DNA of 64,000 nucleotides from Oligoflexales bacterium (GTDB lineage: Bacteria; Bdellovibrionota_B; Oligoflexia; Oligoflexales; RGVZ01). Where the stretch lies: NCBI GenBank assembly GCA_947494335.1, contig CANLUT010000002.1:705904-769903 (forward strand). The letters are read 5' to 3'. The stretch's first letter is position 1; the number at the start of each line of letters is the position of its first letter. The notes below the pieces were generated by a model. The model was not told where the DNA came from. It did no database searches and saw only the letters and a program-made list of their open reading frames with translations. Below are positions 16,158 through 25,680 of this stretch, piece after piece. The translations under genes and the position numbers were made by a program.

Positions 16158-17492
16158 TTATTGACGGTCATGCATGTTCCTTCTTTGGAACATGGCATAG
16201 CTTTTCAGGTAAGTGAATCCCGTCGTGAGCTGGACGTCTTTCTGCATTGTTTCGGGCCAGTTCTTAATTGCTTTAGTGATGCCTTGATTTGTAGCCAGAT
16301 CGCTAAGGTCAGCACTTTCAATGTGCCCTTTCAAGTCAGATTCTTTCTTCGCTTCGCCAGACTCGCGCTCAACCGAGTTTTTATCTGAAACTATAATATC
16401 AGGTCGAATACCTCTGGCCTGAATACTGCGATCTTTGGGCGTGTAGTATCGAGCGACGGTTAGCTTAAGGCCACTGCCATCTGGTAGTGAAAGAAGTGTC
16501 TGCACACTACCCTTGCCAAATGAGGTTGTTCCAACAAGAAGAGCGCGTTCGTGATCTTGAAGGGCTCCCGCCACAATTTCCGAAGCTGAAGCGGATCCTC
16601 CGTTGATAAGGACGACAACTGGGAAGGTCGCAAGTGTACCTCTCTTGCGTGCGAACTCACGCTCAACCTTATCCTTGTCACGACCGACGGTGCTCACTAT
16701 GATCCCACTTTCGATGAATATGTCAGCTACGGCAACCGCCTGATCCAACAATCCACCTGGATTATCTCGCAGGTCAAGGATCATGCCTTTAATTTGTGAA
16801 GGATTATTCTTCTGAATCATCGCCTCGAGTTCATCAGCGGTCTTCTCTTGGAAGCTCGATATTCTCGCATAGAGCGTCGTATCTTCTAGCATCATCCCGC
16901 GAACTGATTTCACTTTGACGATTTCTCTCACTAATTTGAATTTTAAAGGCTCGTTTATTCCTTTACGAATTATAGTTAGTTTCATGACGCTGCCCGGGCT
17001 TCCGCGCATGCGATCAACGGCATCGTTGGTCTTTATTTTTCCGACTGCTTGATCGTCAATTTCAATAATTTCGTCGCCGGCCTTAACCCCAGCGCGGTGC
17101 GCCGGTGTGTCTTCTATTGGACTGACAACTATAATTTTACCCCGCTCCTGGCTTACGATAATGCCGACGCCGCCAAATTTTCCTTGGGTTTCTGTGGTGA
17201 TTTGCTCAAACGCTTTGGCCGGCATAAGCATCGTGTGTGGGTCCAAGTGGTCAACGATACCCTTCAGCGCGTGCTGGACCATGTCGTTTTCTTTAACTTT
17301 ATCAGGATCCACATACATGGTTTCCAGGTAGAAGAGTCCACGCGCTAAGGTCTCCAGATTTTTGTAGCGCGCCGTCGTTTGGTCTGCGTCTGCAGCAGGA
17401 TCTTTCTTTGGAGACGCGAGTGCCAGATTTTGGAGGACTGATGAGCAAACTAGGGCAGAAAGCAGCAATGGGCGAAGGAGCATGAGACTCAA
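16158..17492 (-). CDS. ctpA: C-terminal processing peptidase CtpA (S41 family)
   Basis: A periplasmic serine protease that trims or degrades proteins from their C-termini. Order: signal peptide (about 1-27), helical segment, PDZ domain (GKFGGVGIIVS to about 190), then the S41 core. The nucleophile region NGGSASASE is at 297-305 and the general-base Lys at 327 (SFGKGSVQT). All are intact. The 444-residue length is typical. The C-terminal 60 residues are charged and less conserved. Start: TTG at 17492 directly follows the upstream stop, with aaagg before it; an ATG at 17483 is possible. It is co-transcribed with the TPR lipoprotein, a common pairing with adaptor TPR proteins such as NlpI, though the partner here is not shown to be one. 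Confidence 0.93.
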   Translation of the reverse strand: MSLMLLRPLLLSALVCSSVLQNLALASPKKDPAADADQTTARYKNLETLARGLFYLETMYVDPDKVKENDMVQHALKGIVDHLDPHTMLMPAKAFEQITTETQGKFGGVGIIVSQERGKIIVVSPIEDTPAHRAGVKAGDEIIEIDDQAVGKIKTNDAVDRMRGSPGSVMKLTIIRKGINEPLKFKLVREIVKVKSVRGMMLEDTTLYARISSFQEKTADELEAMIQKNNPSQIKGMILDLRDNPGGLLDQAVAVADIFIESGIIVSTVGRDKDKVEREFARKRGTLATFPVVVLINGGSASASEIVAGALQDHERALLVGTTSFGKGSVQTLLSLPDGSGLKLTVARYYTPKDRSIQARGIRPDIIVSDKNSVERESGEAKKESDLKGHIESADLSDLATNQGITKAIKNWPETMQKDVQLTTGFTYLKSYAMFQRRNMHDRQ

Positions 17493-17493
17493 A

Positions 17494-18327
17494 TTACCTT
17501 TCAGTGGTTTTTAGGACTTGATTTGCGTGATTGGTTGCCGTTTTTGTCAATTCGTTATTGAGTGATTGCTCCAAGTCCGCAGCCATTTTTGACTCCGCCG
17601 GATTCAGTCCCTCGAGTCGACGATAATCTTTAACTAGTCCCAACGCAGTTCTTAGGTCGCCCCGTTCTTTGTAATATTTAGAGAGATGCGCAGTCGCCTC
17701 AAAACAACCCGGACAGGCTGATCGGGCCATGTCCCAGTGGTCCTTTGCCTCATTAAATTTTTTCTTTTCTTCCATCATGGCGGCAAGTCTTGCACGACTT
17801 AGATAGAAAGTAGGATTTTCCACGAGAGCTTGTCTGTATGCTTTTTCAGCAGCCACAAGTTTGCTTTTGCGTTCTGCTAGTAGTCCGAGGTTGTGATAGA
17901 GGCGCTCTTTGTGACGGTAGGGAGGTTTCTCGTTGAGTGAGAGCCCTTTGACGATTATTTTTTGCGCAGATTCAAGCTGGTTGTTCTCCATATACGCGGA
18001 AGAAAGATTCAGAGCATGTTCTGCTTTTGCGTCAAGTTTCCAAGCCTTCTCGAGGTTCTCCACCGCTTTCTTCGGGTTTTTCAGTGCTAATTGAGCTAGG
18101 CCCATCAGAGTTAGGGCCGACGTATTTTTAGGTTCTCGCTCGATAACGGCGCGCAGTTCATACATAGCTTTGTCTGGCCGACCGCTCTCCAAAAAGGCCG
18201 CTGCAACCGATAAATCTGTTTCGGAGTCCGGCTTGAGGGTCTTGTCCTGACTGTTTTTCACAGTTTGACACCCAGCGGTCGCCAGTATTAGACTGAATGC
18301 GAGGGTAAAAGTCCTAACTTTTGTCAT
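17494..18327 (-). CDS. TPR lipoprotein (PilF/PilW-like or protease adaptor)
   Basis: The signal ends in a lipobox (LATAGC, Cys about residue 20). About seven TPR helix pairs follow from residue 40 to 250. This is the shape of PilF/PilW, which helps assemble the type IV pilus secretin, and of NlpI, which delivers substrates to a CtpA/Prc protease. Its stop lies one base before the ctpA start, which supports a link with CtpA; no pilus genes are nearby. Start ATG at 18327 has aagga 9 bases upstream. A RodZ-like gene reads away on the other side, 93 bases off. Confidence 0.75.
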   Translation of the reverse strand: MTKVRTFTLAFSLILATAGCQTVKNSQDKTLKPDSETDLSVAAAFLESGRPDKAMYELRAVIEREPKNTSALTLMGLAQLALKNPKKAVENLEKAWKLDAKAEHALNLSSAYMENNQLESAQKIIVKGLSLNEKPPYRHKERLYHNLGLLAERKSKLVAAEKAYRQALVENPTFYLSRARLAAMMEEKKKFNEAKDHWDMARSACPGCFEATAHLSKYYKERGDLRTALGLVKDYRRLEGLNPAESKMAADLEQSLNNELTKTATNHANQVLKTTER

Positions 18328-18420
18328 TGGTCATGGTCCTTTTTGTGAACTGGCTGTGTTCAATCGTCAAGTGTATCACAATCGGCACACGATGAGATCT
18401 TAAACTGGGAGTAGAAATTA

Positions 18421-19572
18421 ATGACGAACGTCTCCCCCAACGAGGGCTTGGCTGCGGTACCATCGAACCAGGAGTCGGCTAGACTCAGGCTTGCAGAGTG
18501 GTTGCGTCAGGCTCGTGAACGCTCTGGAATTTCAATAGATGCTGTCTCCCAAGAGACAAGAATTAGTAAAAACTATATTTTAAGCTTAGAATCCGGAAAC
18601 TTAGATGGTCTTCCAGGTAAGGTTTTCGGTCGGGGATTCATCAAGAACATTACTCGACTACTTCGAACCGATACCGTTGAGGGTCTGCGGCTCTATGATG
18701 CTTGCTGGGACAGTCTCGTCATAACTCCTACGTCCGAGAATTCTGCCGCCGAAGAAAAGCCGGCTGAGATTGTGGCTTCTACGCTGAAAGCAGCCGTCCC
18801 GAAGGCGCGCCGTGTAGAGCCTGAATCATCACCGGCAGCGTTTGTGCAGAAGATGCCATCGAAGCGGAGAGCAATCGATTCAAAAATTTCTCTAGAGATG
18901 CCGGCGTGGATTGTGCACACAATTGTCAGCCCCCAGATTCGACTATGGGTGCTGACAGGGATTGCGACCGTCTTTGTGGGCTTAGTTTTTGGTCGATGGG
19001 CGGCCGGCACATTGCATAAAAACAGGCTTGTTGCGAAGTCGCAAGAAGTGTCAATGGTCACAGCCAAAACTCAGATTGATGAGCGTTCGAACGTTGATGC
19101 GCCGCTTTCAGAGACAGAAAAATATGCTGGAAAACCTGCTGCTCCGTTGATTGCCAACAAGGAGCAGTCTGTTTCGGCCATGGCTAACCCACCCACTACG
19201 AACTCCGATTCGGCGCCTGCAACGGCTGAAAACCGTGGGATAGCAGCGGCGCCTCACGCTTTGGATACTGAAGACAATCCTCTTTTGATTCCATCGACGT
19301 CAGCCGCAGCATTTGAGCAGGTCATTGAGTTGAAAGTATCTGGCGATGTCGATGTAAAAATCACGATGGATGGTAAAAAGCTTGAGCAAAGTAAGTTTGC
19401 TCCTAACTCATATCGATTTACATTTAATGATCGAGCTGATCTTCACCTCGGTGATGCTAGCTTGGTTGATGTCATTTACAACGGAAAGTCATTGGGATCC
19501 CTCGGCAGTAAGGGGCGCCGCAGACGCATTGTTCTTCAGGCAAAAGCTTCCCTGGATGACTTTCCCCAGTAA
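18421..19572 (+). CDS. RodZ-like protein: HTH, membrane span, RodZ C-terminal domain
   Basis: The 383-residue protein begins with a Cro/RodZ-type helix-turn-helix (WLRQARERSGISIDAVSQET, KNYILSLESGNLDGLPG). A single membrane span follows near 180 (VLTGIATVFVGLVFGRW), then a Ser/Ala/Pro-rich linker and the RodZ C-terminal beta domain from about 300 (IELKVSGDVDVKITMDGKKL). RodZ ties MreB to the cell-wall machinery and sets rod shape. ATG at 18421 has gggag upstream. A hairpin at 19608-19637 may end its transcript. Confidence 0.85.
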   Translation: MTNVSPNEGLAAVPSNQESARLRLAEWLRQARERSGISIDAVSQETRISKNYILSLESGNLDGLPGKVFGRGFIKNITRLLRTDTVEGLRLYDACWDSLVITPTSENSAAEEKPAEIVASTLKAAVPKARRVEPESSPAAFVQKMPSKRRAIDSKISLEMPAWIVHTIVSPQIRLWVLTGIATVFVGLVFGRWAAGTLHKNRLVAKSQEVSMVTAKTQIDERSNVDAPLSETEKYAGKPAAPLIANKEQSVSAMANPPTTNSDSAPATAENRGIAAAPHALDTEDNPLLIPSTSAAAFEQVIELKVSGDVDVKITMDGKKLEQSKFAPNSYRFTFNDRADLHLGDASLVDVIYNGKSLGSLGSKGRRRRIVLQAKASLDDFPQ

Positions 19573-19607
19573 TTTCGGGCATTTGATCTGTGCAGAAGAT
19601 GCCTCCC

Positions 19608-19637
19608 TAGCCCACCGGCCAGGGGGGCTAAAGTTTT
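19608..19637 (+). terminator. Possible terminator of the rodZ-like gene
   Basis: tagccc (19608-19613) pairs with gggcta (19625-19630), and aagtttt follows. The U-run is short. The same arm can instead pair with 19773-19782 in the structured RNA, so this may be one of two alternative folds. Confidence 0.4.
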
Positions 19638-19845
19638 AAAGAACACCGCCGAAGATTGAAAGGTAAGTCGTGAGACTTGCGCAGATATCCAGATGGGATG
19701 GGTCAAGCGCCGCGAGCGTCGGGACCCTTACGGAGATGGAGGAAGTTGAACACGGAGTTCACTTCAAGAGTGTGGGCCTAGGATGGGCCGGATTGCCAGG
19801 AGGGCAGTTTATAGTCTTCTCACCTATCGGATCTCTCGTCTATCC

Positions 19846-19876
19846 AATCACCCGCGAAATGCGGGTGATTTTTTTT
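19846..19876 (+). terminator. Rho-independent terminator before panC
   Basis: aatcacccgc (19846-19855) pairs perfectly with gcgggtgatt (19861-19870) around a GAAAT loop, followed by eight T in total. It lies 84 bases before panC, so it either ends the structured RNA upstream or acts as an attenuator of panC. Confidence 0.9.
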
Positions 19877-19959
19877 GTCTATTCTATTGAATAATCAAGG
19901 AAATTTGCCATCATAGCTAGAGTGCTCAGAAGCAATCAAGCGTTCCAAGGGGGATTTGG

Positions 19960-20811
19960 GTGGCAGTTGATACAGTCCTGACTATTGCTGAGATCAGATC
20001 GGTCGTAGCCAAATGGCGACAAGCCGGTGAAAAAGTCGCTTTTGTTCCTACGATGGGTGCCTTGCATGATGGCCATCTGTCACTCGTATTGCAGGCCAGG
20101 GCTGAGGGCGCACGGGTGGTTGTCAGTATATTCGTGAACCCGCTGCAGTTCGGACCAAGTGAAGATTTTGCGCGTTATCCACGTACATTGAAGGACGATG
20201 TTGAAAAGTTGCAGACGGTGGGCGCAGACGTTGTTTTTGCTCCTGCAGCAGCGGAAATTTATCCGGTGGCATTTCAAACGTCCGTCATCAACAAAAAGAT
20301 GTCAGAAGGACTGTGTGGTAAATTTAGACCTGGTCATTTTGAGGGGGTTTTGACGGTCGTTCTGAAGCTACTGAACATCGTAGCCCCAGACATGGCTTTG
20401 TTTGGAAAAAAAGACTATCAGCAGTGGCGTCTGATTGAGCGGATGGCCAAGGACTTGGAGATTCCAATTGAAATTCTTGGTTGCGACACCATCCGAGAAA
20501 AAGATGGGCTCGCCATGAGTAGTCGAAATCGCTACATGAGTGCTGAAGAACGCGAAGAGTCTGCGCTCATATACAAAGGTTTGAGTTCAGCAAAAGCCGC
20601 ATGGGAGCGTGGCGAGAGATCTTTGGATAAATTAACAGCTCTGTTTAAGGATTCAATATCCCAGTGTCCACGGATGAAAATTCAGTACGCCGAAATTGTG
20701 GATCGTTTCAGCTTAGAGCCCGCAGGCGCAACGGTTGCTGAGAAGAGTTTGGTCATGATTATTGCGGTTTTATTTGGTGATGTTCGCTTGATTGATAATC
20801 TAGAGTTTTGA
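19960..20811 (+). CDS. panC: Pantothenate synthetase PanC
   Basis: PanC joins pantoate and beta-alanine with ATP to make pantothenate, the precursor of coenzyme A. The 283-residue protein has the HIGH-type motif PTMGALHDGHLSLV, FVNPLQFGPSEDFARYPR, GKKDYQQW and the KMSKS-like MSSRNRYMS. All are intact and the length is normal. Start is GTG at 19960 behind aagggggat. It begins a rightward run with plsB 12 bases downstream; no panB or panD is in the window. Confidence 0.96.
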   Translation: MAVDTVLTIAEIRSVVAKWRQAGEKVAFVPTMGALHDGHLSLVLQARAEGARVVVSIFVNPLQFGPSEDFARYPRTLKDDVEKLQTVGADVVFAPAAAEIYPVAFQTSVINKKMSEGLCGKFRPGHFEGVLTVVLKLLNIVAPDMALFGKKDYQQWRLIERMAKDLEIPIEILGCDTIREKDGLAMSSRNRYMSAEEREESALIYKGLSSAKAAWERGERSLDKLTALFKDSISQCPRMKIQYAEIVDRFSLEPAGATVAEKSLVMIIAVLFGDVRLIDNLEF

Positions 20812-20823
20812 GGTTAGAGGCGG

Positions 20824-23289
20824 ATGTCAACTGGTCAGTCTAGGCTTACATGGTTCGGATGGCTCAGGTCCTTCCTTGAAGGTTGGGTGCGAGCCAAGCT
20901 TGTGCCTGAGGACAATATTTTAGGCGAGCTCAAAATCGATCCCGACCGACCAATTTGTTACGTCCTCAAATCCAATACTATTTTTGATTTTCTGGTGCTG
21001 GATATTTTTTGCGAAAAAAAAGGACTACCACGTCCGCTCGCAAGCGTTGATGACTTAAGGGAAGGAAAGGGAGCTGCCAGCATTTATCTGAGTCACGTGG
21101 GAATTCTTCGCACGTACGGGGCCTATAGGAATGAACCGCCATCACCTTTTTTTAAGCTATTAAGACGGGCTCAAATCGAGGACGCTTTCGACGTCCAGAT
21201 GGTGCCGGTTAGTATATTCTGGGGGCGTGCGGCTAATCGCAGTGAGCCGAGTGTATTTAAACTATTTTTTCCTGATGATGATCGGGCCGGTTTTATTCAG
21301 AAACTGCTGATAGTTTTGGCTCAGGGTAAATCTGTGGCTGTTAATTTTGCGAAGCCTATTTTACTGCGCGAGCAAATCTCGTCCTCAATGGGCGTTGAAC
21401 AAACCGCTCGTAAACTCACGAGGGTTGTGCGCGTGCATTTTCAGACCCTGAGAACTGCGGTTCTTGGTCCGGGTTTGATTAGTCGCAATCGAATCATAGA
21501 GACTTTGATTCGAGGCAAGGCGTTGCGATCTGCAGTTGAAGATGAGTGTCGAAAAAAGAATATTCCGCGAGTAAAAGCGGAGAGACTTGCTAAGGAGTAT
21601 ATTTCCGAAATTGCTGCTGAAGTATCTCCTGAGGTCATCAGCGGCGCCTCCGTCCTTCTAAAGCGACTTTGGAACAAGATTTATAATGGCGTGCAGATTC
21701 AGCGAATTGATCGTGTCCGCAGTTTACCCGCGAATGCTGAAGTGGTTTATGTACCCTGTCACCGGTCGCACATGGACTATCTTCTGATCAATTATGTTTT
21801 GTACGATCAGCATATTTTAACGCCTCATGTTGCAGCTGGTATCAATCTAAACTTCTGGCCGGTAGGAAGCTTTTTGCGCCGATTGGGGGCTTTTTATATT
21901 CGCCGGACGTTTAACAACAATCGGCTTTATTCAGTTTCATTTAGTGAGTACGTGGCTTTTCTCCTGCAAAAGGGTTTTCCTCTTCAATTTTTTCTTGAGG
22001 GCGGCCGAAGTCGAACAGGTAAGTTGCTCCAACCGAAAACCGGGATGGTCGCCATGGTTGTCAGTAGTTTTTTGCGTAATCATGACCGGCCAATTTATTT
22101 TGTTCCAGTATATTTTTACTATGATCGTGTTGTTGAAGTACGAACCTATCGTAAAGAGTTGGCAGGAACAAAGAAGAAGGCCGAGAGTGTTGGGCAGCTG
22201 GCAAAGGGTGTTAAATCATTATGGTCATCCTATGGCGATGTTTTCATTTCGTTTGCCGAACCACTTGAATTGGGCGCTTATTTGGAGCGCATGCAGCCCG
22301 GCTGGAGTGAGCAGAGGTACGATGTTGATTCGAAACCGTCGTGGCTAACTCCTGTAGTTCAAAGTTTGGCACAAGATATCATGGTTCGGATTAATGAGTC
22401 GGCTGTGGTCGGATCCGTAGCCATTGTTTCACTTATACTTCTTGCGACAAGGCAGCGCGCTCTTCCCGAAGAGGAGTTGATGAATCACATCGACACATTC
22501 AGAAATATTTTTAAGATCATGCCTTACGCTACTGATACCCTGATGCCGGAAGCGCCAGCTAAGACGATCGTTCAACATGCGGTTGACTACGGAAAGCTTG
22601 TACGCTTTAGCGGACCTGGTGGCGATGTCATTCATGCTGTCGAGCCTCAGGCTAGTTATATTATGTACTATCGAAATAACATCGTGCATCTGTTTGCAAT
22701 GCCCTCAGTCGTCGCGTATTTTTTGCAGCACAATGACTCCATCAATGAGTCTGTAGTCATCAATGGGGTTAAAATGTTTTACCCCATTCTCGAAAAAGAA
22801 TTTTTCCTTAGATGGGATCAATCCGATATCGAGCAGGTTGTAAAGGGCTATATCAACGCCATGGTTGACCTGAAGTTATTGAACCGGGTCAATGATACGT
22901 ACCTGCGAAGGCCGGAAATGACATCCCCGGAATTTAATATTTTACGCACGTTAGGTTTGGTTCTGGGCGCCTCTCTAGAGAGGTTTGCGCTTGCAGCGCA
23001 GCTTTTATGTCAGTATGGATCAGAGTCTTTTGGTGTTGAAGACTTTCAAAACCAATGCGTACAGATGGCTCAGCGCGTTAGTCTTCTGACAGGATCTTCT
23101 GATTTGGAGCTTCCGAGTGGTCAGGTTTTCGGCGCGATATTGGAGCAGCTTGGTGAGCATGGCATGATTGAACGTGTGAATGACAAGTCTTGGAGACTCA
23201 CTGATAAGTTTTCTGAAAGTTACGAAGTGTCGTCAGCGTTGCTGAGTCTCGATATTCGTCAAAATTTATCTAGAGTGAAAGGTATTTGA
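20824..23289 (+). CDS. plsB: Glycerol-3-phosphate acyltransferase PlsB
   Basis: PlsB acylates glycerol-3-phosphate at position 1, the first step in phospholipid synthesis, at the inner membrane. The 821-residue length fits the large PlsB type rather than PlsY. Acyltransferase blocks are seen in order: HRSHMD at 313-318, GAFYIRRTF near 355-362, EGGRSR at 392-397 and FVPVYFYYD. The C-terminal 350 residues are helical, as in the family. Start ATG lies 12 bases after panC with gagg upstream. The stop is one base before the rsgA TTG. Confidence 0.93.
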   Translation: MSTGQSRLTWFGWLRSFLEGWVRAKLVPEDNILGELKIDPDRPICYVLKSNTIFDFLVLDIFCEKKGLPRPLASVDDLREGKGAASIYLSHVGILRTYGAYRNEPPSPFFKLLRRAQIEDAFDVQMVPVSIFWGRAANRSEPSVFKLFFPDDDRAGFIQKLLIVLAQGKSVAVNFAKPILLREQISSSMGVEQTARKLTRVVRVHFQTLRTAVLGPGLISRNRIIETLIRGKALRSAVEDECRKKNIPRVKAERLAKEYISEIAAEVSPEVISGASVLLKRLWNKIYNGVQIQRIDRVRSLPANAEVVYVPCHRSHMDYLLINYVLYDQHILTPHVAAGINLNFWPVGSFLRRLGAFYIRRTFNNNRLYSVSFSEYVAFLLQKGFPLQFFLEGGRSRTGKLLQPKTGMVAMVVSSFLRNHDRPIYFVPVYFYYDRVVEVRTYRKELAGTKKKAESVGQLAKGVKSLWSSYGDVFISFAEPLELGAYLERMQPGWSEQRYDVDSKPSWLTPVVQSLAQDIMVRINESAVVGSVAIVSLILLATRQRALPEEELMNHIDTFRNIFKIMPYATDTLMPEAPAKTIVQHAVDYGKLVRFSGPGGDVIHAVEPQASYIMYYRNNIVHLFAMPSVVAYFLQHNDSINESVVINGVKMFYPILEKEFFLRWDQSDIEQVVKGYINAMVDLKLLNRVNDTYLRRPEMTSPEFNILRTLGLVLGASLERFALAAQLLCQYGSESFGVEDFQNQCVQMAQRVSLLTGSSDLELPSGQVFGAILEQLGEHGMIERVNDKSWRLTDKFSESYEVSSALLSLDIRQNLSRVKGI

Positions 23290-23290
23290 T

Positions 23291-24508
23291 TTGCGTCGCA
23301 AAGGCGGAAATTGGCGAAAATTTGAGGATGACGACGAGGCTTTTGATCGCGTGTCCAAAATGAAGCCTCGCGAGAAAAAAACTTCAAAAGCAGCGCAGTT
23401 GGAAGAAGAGTTCGAAGTTCAGGAATCCAAATGGCCTGAAAAATTTGCTGACGGTTTTGCTGCACGCGTGGTCGAGGTGCATAAGCGTTATGCCTTTGTA
23501 TCCCCAGAGCCAGAAGAAGGTCAGATCAAAACGAGAGATGTATGGCTAGCGACCATTGCTCGTAAGTTCCTGCAAGCCAAACGAGAACAGAGAAATTTTA
23601 TTGTTGTCGGTGATAGAGTTTATTGTACGCGGACAACTGAGGATCACGCCGGTCTCGTTACCGATTTGCCCCAATGTGTCATTCAGCTCCTGTCCCCAAG
23701 AAAAAATATCATTAAGCGGGTCGATCCCCATCGGCGTGGGATGGATCACGTTTTGGCGAGTAATGTCGACCAGCTATTGATTGTCGCCAGTTATGTCGGG
23801 CCGACTGTGAAATGGGGGCTAATTGATAGGTATTTGGTCTTGGCTGAATTACAAGGCATTCGCCCGATCATCGTGTTGAACAAAAGAGATTTATTGCAGG
23901 ACGAGAAAGACGATTTTCGCGCGAGCTGCGACGAAAATGTTAATAATTACAGAAGTTTGGGATACCAGGTCTTCAGTGTTCAGGCGAACGCGGCCTCTGC
24001 TCGGAAAAATATCGACATTCAGGAACTTAAAATGCTGCTTAAGGGCCGGGTGTCCATGCTTTCAGGGCATTCCGGTGTTGGTAAAAGCTCGTTGGTGAAT
24101 CTGTTCGAGCCAGAGTTGGTACAAGCTGTGGAAAAAAACGAGGATATTTTCTATAAAGGTCGACATACAACGTCCTATGCCAGCTTTATCAAGCTTGGGA
24201 CGGGTGGGTATGTGATTGACACTCCGGGTATCCGAAGCTTCGTTCTGCAGGAGCTTTCTCATCGTGAGCTTGCGTTTGGTTTTGTGGAGATGCGGGATTT
24301 TACATCTCGCTGCAAGTTTCAGGGGTGTCGTCATTTAGATGAACCAGGTTGCGCTGTGCGTCAAGCCGTTGAAGACGGCTCTATTTCATCGAGACGTTAT
24401 CATTCTTATCGGGGAATTTTGCAGGGTACAACCGGGCGTGAAGGGCGCATAAGAGATTTGGACGTGGATCTGGGTTTGGACTTGGACTTGGAAGAACAAG
24501 ACACATAA
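23291..24508 (+). CDS. rsgA: Ribosome small-subunit GTPase RsgA
   Basis: RsgA is a circularly permuted GTPase that checks late maturation of the 30S subunit. Seen: an OB-fold region after a charged N-terminal extension of about 60 residues, then G4 NKRDL before G1 SGHSGVGKSS (about 258-266), G3 DTPG, and the zinc finger CKFQGCRHLDEPGC. The permuted order is diagnostic. The C-terminus is odd: RDLDVDLGLDLDLEEQD, an Asp/Leu alternation. Start is TTG at 23291 with aaagg upstream; overlap with plsB is avoided by one base. Confidence 0.94.
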   Translation: MRRKGGNWRKFEDDDEAFDRVSKMKPREKKTSKAAQLEEEFEVQESKWPEKFADGFAARVVEVHKRYAFVSPEPEEGQIKTRDVWLATIARKFLQAKREQRNFIVVGDRVYCTRTTEDHAGLVTDLPQCVIQLLSPRKNIIKRVDPHRRGMDHVLASNVDQLLIVASYVGPTVKWGLIDRYLVLAELQGIRPIIVLNKRDLLQDEKDDFRASCDENVNNYRSLGYQVFSVQANAASARKNIDIQELKMLLKGRVSMLSGHSGVGKSSLVNLFEPELVQAVEKNEDIFYKGRHTTSYASFIKLGTGGYVIDTPGIRSFVLQELSHRELAFGFVEMRDFTSRCKFQGCRHLDEPGCAVRQAVEDGSISSRRYHSYRGILQGTTGREGRIRDLDVDLGLDLDLEEQDT

Positions 24509-24518
24509 GGAATGAGTC

Positions 24519-25679
24519 ATGGCATATGATTATAGCGAATCTGAAGAACTGAAAATGCTGCGCGATTCTGTTAGTCATTTTGCAAGAACAGAGATTGCGC
24601 CGCTTGCCAAAGAACTTGATGAAAAAGAGCAGTTCAGTATTTCGTTGACCCAGAAGATGGGTGAACTCGGCCTATTTGGAACCGTTGTTCCACAAAAATA
24701 TGGTGGGCAGGGCATGGACTATTTGTCCTATATCGCCGTTGTCGAGGAGCTCGCTAAGGTAGACGGAAGCCAAGCTGCAACAATTGCAGCCCACAATAGT
24801 CTCGGAGCTGCTCCCATTTACTATTACGGTAATGAGGAACAAAAAAAGAAATTTCTCCCGGATCTTTGTACCGGCAAGGGGCTATGGGGTTTTGGACTTA
24901 CAGAGCCGGAGGCTGGTAGTGATGCCCAAGCCAGCCGCACTACGGCGGTTTGGAATGAGACGAAAAAGTGCTGGGTGATTAATGGTAGTAAGATTTGGAT
25001 TACAAATAGTGCGAGCGAACTGACAAAAGGTATCACCGTGCAGGCCGTGACGGGACGTCGTTCCGATGGTCGAGCTGAGCTAAGCTGCTTTCTAGTTGAC
25101 GCTAATGCGAAAGGTCTTACGCGCCGAGCCATGAAAGATAAAATGATGTGGCGCGCGAGTAATACGGGAGAGCTCTATTTCGATAATGTTGAGGTGCCAG
25201 AGTCTCTTGTCTTGGGTCAGATTGGTCAGGGCTTCAAGATCATGATGGAGACGCTGGACAACGGTCGACTCTCTATTGCTGCCATGGGACTTGGGCTAGC
25301 AAAAGGGGCTCTCGAAATGACTGTGAAGTACGCTAATGAGCGAAAAACATTTGGTCAGTCCATCTCCAAGCACCAAGCGGTAGCATTCAAGTTGGCAGAA
25401 ATGGCGATGCGAGTGGAAGCTGCAGAGGGGCTTCTATACAAAGCCTGTTGGCAAAAGCAAACAGATCGGCCATTTGGCAAGGTGGCTGCGATGGCTAAGC
25501 TTTATTGCTCGGAGGTTGCCGAGTATTGTGCCCGTGAAGGGCAGCAGACATTCGGAGGCTACGGGCTCATGAAAGAATACCCCATTGAGCGTCACTACCG
25601 GGACGCTGCTTTACTTAGAATTGGTGAAGGAACGAGCGAAATTCAGCGATTGGTTATCAGTCGGCACATTGGTTGTTAA
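24519..25679 (+). CDS. Acyl-CoA dehydrogenase
   Basis: A flavoenzyme that introduces the alpha-beta double bond in acyl-CoAs and passes electrons to ETF. The 386-residue protein has GLTEPEAGSDA, the FAD-side IWITNS, FDNVEVPES, and the C-terminal IGEGTSEIQR with the catalytic Glu near 370. Full length for a short- or branched-chain enzyme; chain length cannot be told by eye. It follows rsgA by 10 bases. No ETF or other beta-oxidation gene is nearby, so the exact pathway is open. Confidence 0.93.
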   Translation: MAYDYSESEELKMLRDSVSHFARTEIAPLAKELDEKEQFSISLTQKMGELGLFGTVVPQKYGGQGMDYLSYIAVVEELAKVDGSQAATIAAHNSLGAAPIYYYGNEEQKKKFLPDLCTGKGLWGFGLTEPEAGSDAQASRTTAVWNETKKCWVINGSKIWITNSASELTKGITVQAVTGRRSDGRAELSCFLVDANAKGLTRRAMKDKMMWRASNTGELYFDNVEVPESLVLGQIGQGFKIMMETLDNGRLSIAAMGLGLAKGALEMTVKYANERKTFGQSISKHQAVAFKLAEMAMRVEAAEGLLYKACWQKQTDRPFGKVAAMAKLYCSEVAEYCAREGQQTFGGYGLMKEYPIERHYRDAALLRIGEGTSEIQRLVISRHIGC

Positions 25680-25680
25680 A

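Larger units (their letters stand above)
19600..19876 (+). ncRNA. Structured RNA candidate (independent sRNA or panC leader)
   Basis: No convincing gene lies between rodZ and panC. The + strand holds several perfect or near-perfect stems: agcccaccgg..gggct near 19608-19630; gtaagtc/gacttgc closed by a GTGA loop at 19663-19680; gggtc/gaccc at 19700-19727; gaagttgaac/gttcacttc at 19742-19765; attgcc/ggcagt at 19792-19808. A long-range pairing of 19606-19614 with 19773-19782 closes most of it (one bulge). It ends in a strong terminator. Its size (about 190 nt before the terminator) and end-to-end pairing recall 6S RNA; a riboswitch-like leader of panC is the other reading. No known motif is certain. 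Confidence 0.45.

Noticed and set aside
19670-19894. A 74-residue open frame before panC
   Set aside because: It runs through the stem-loops and terminator and its product is not protein-like.
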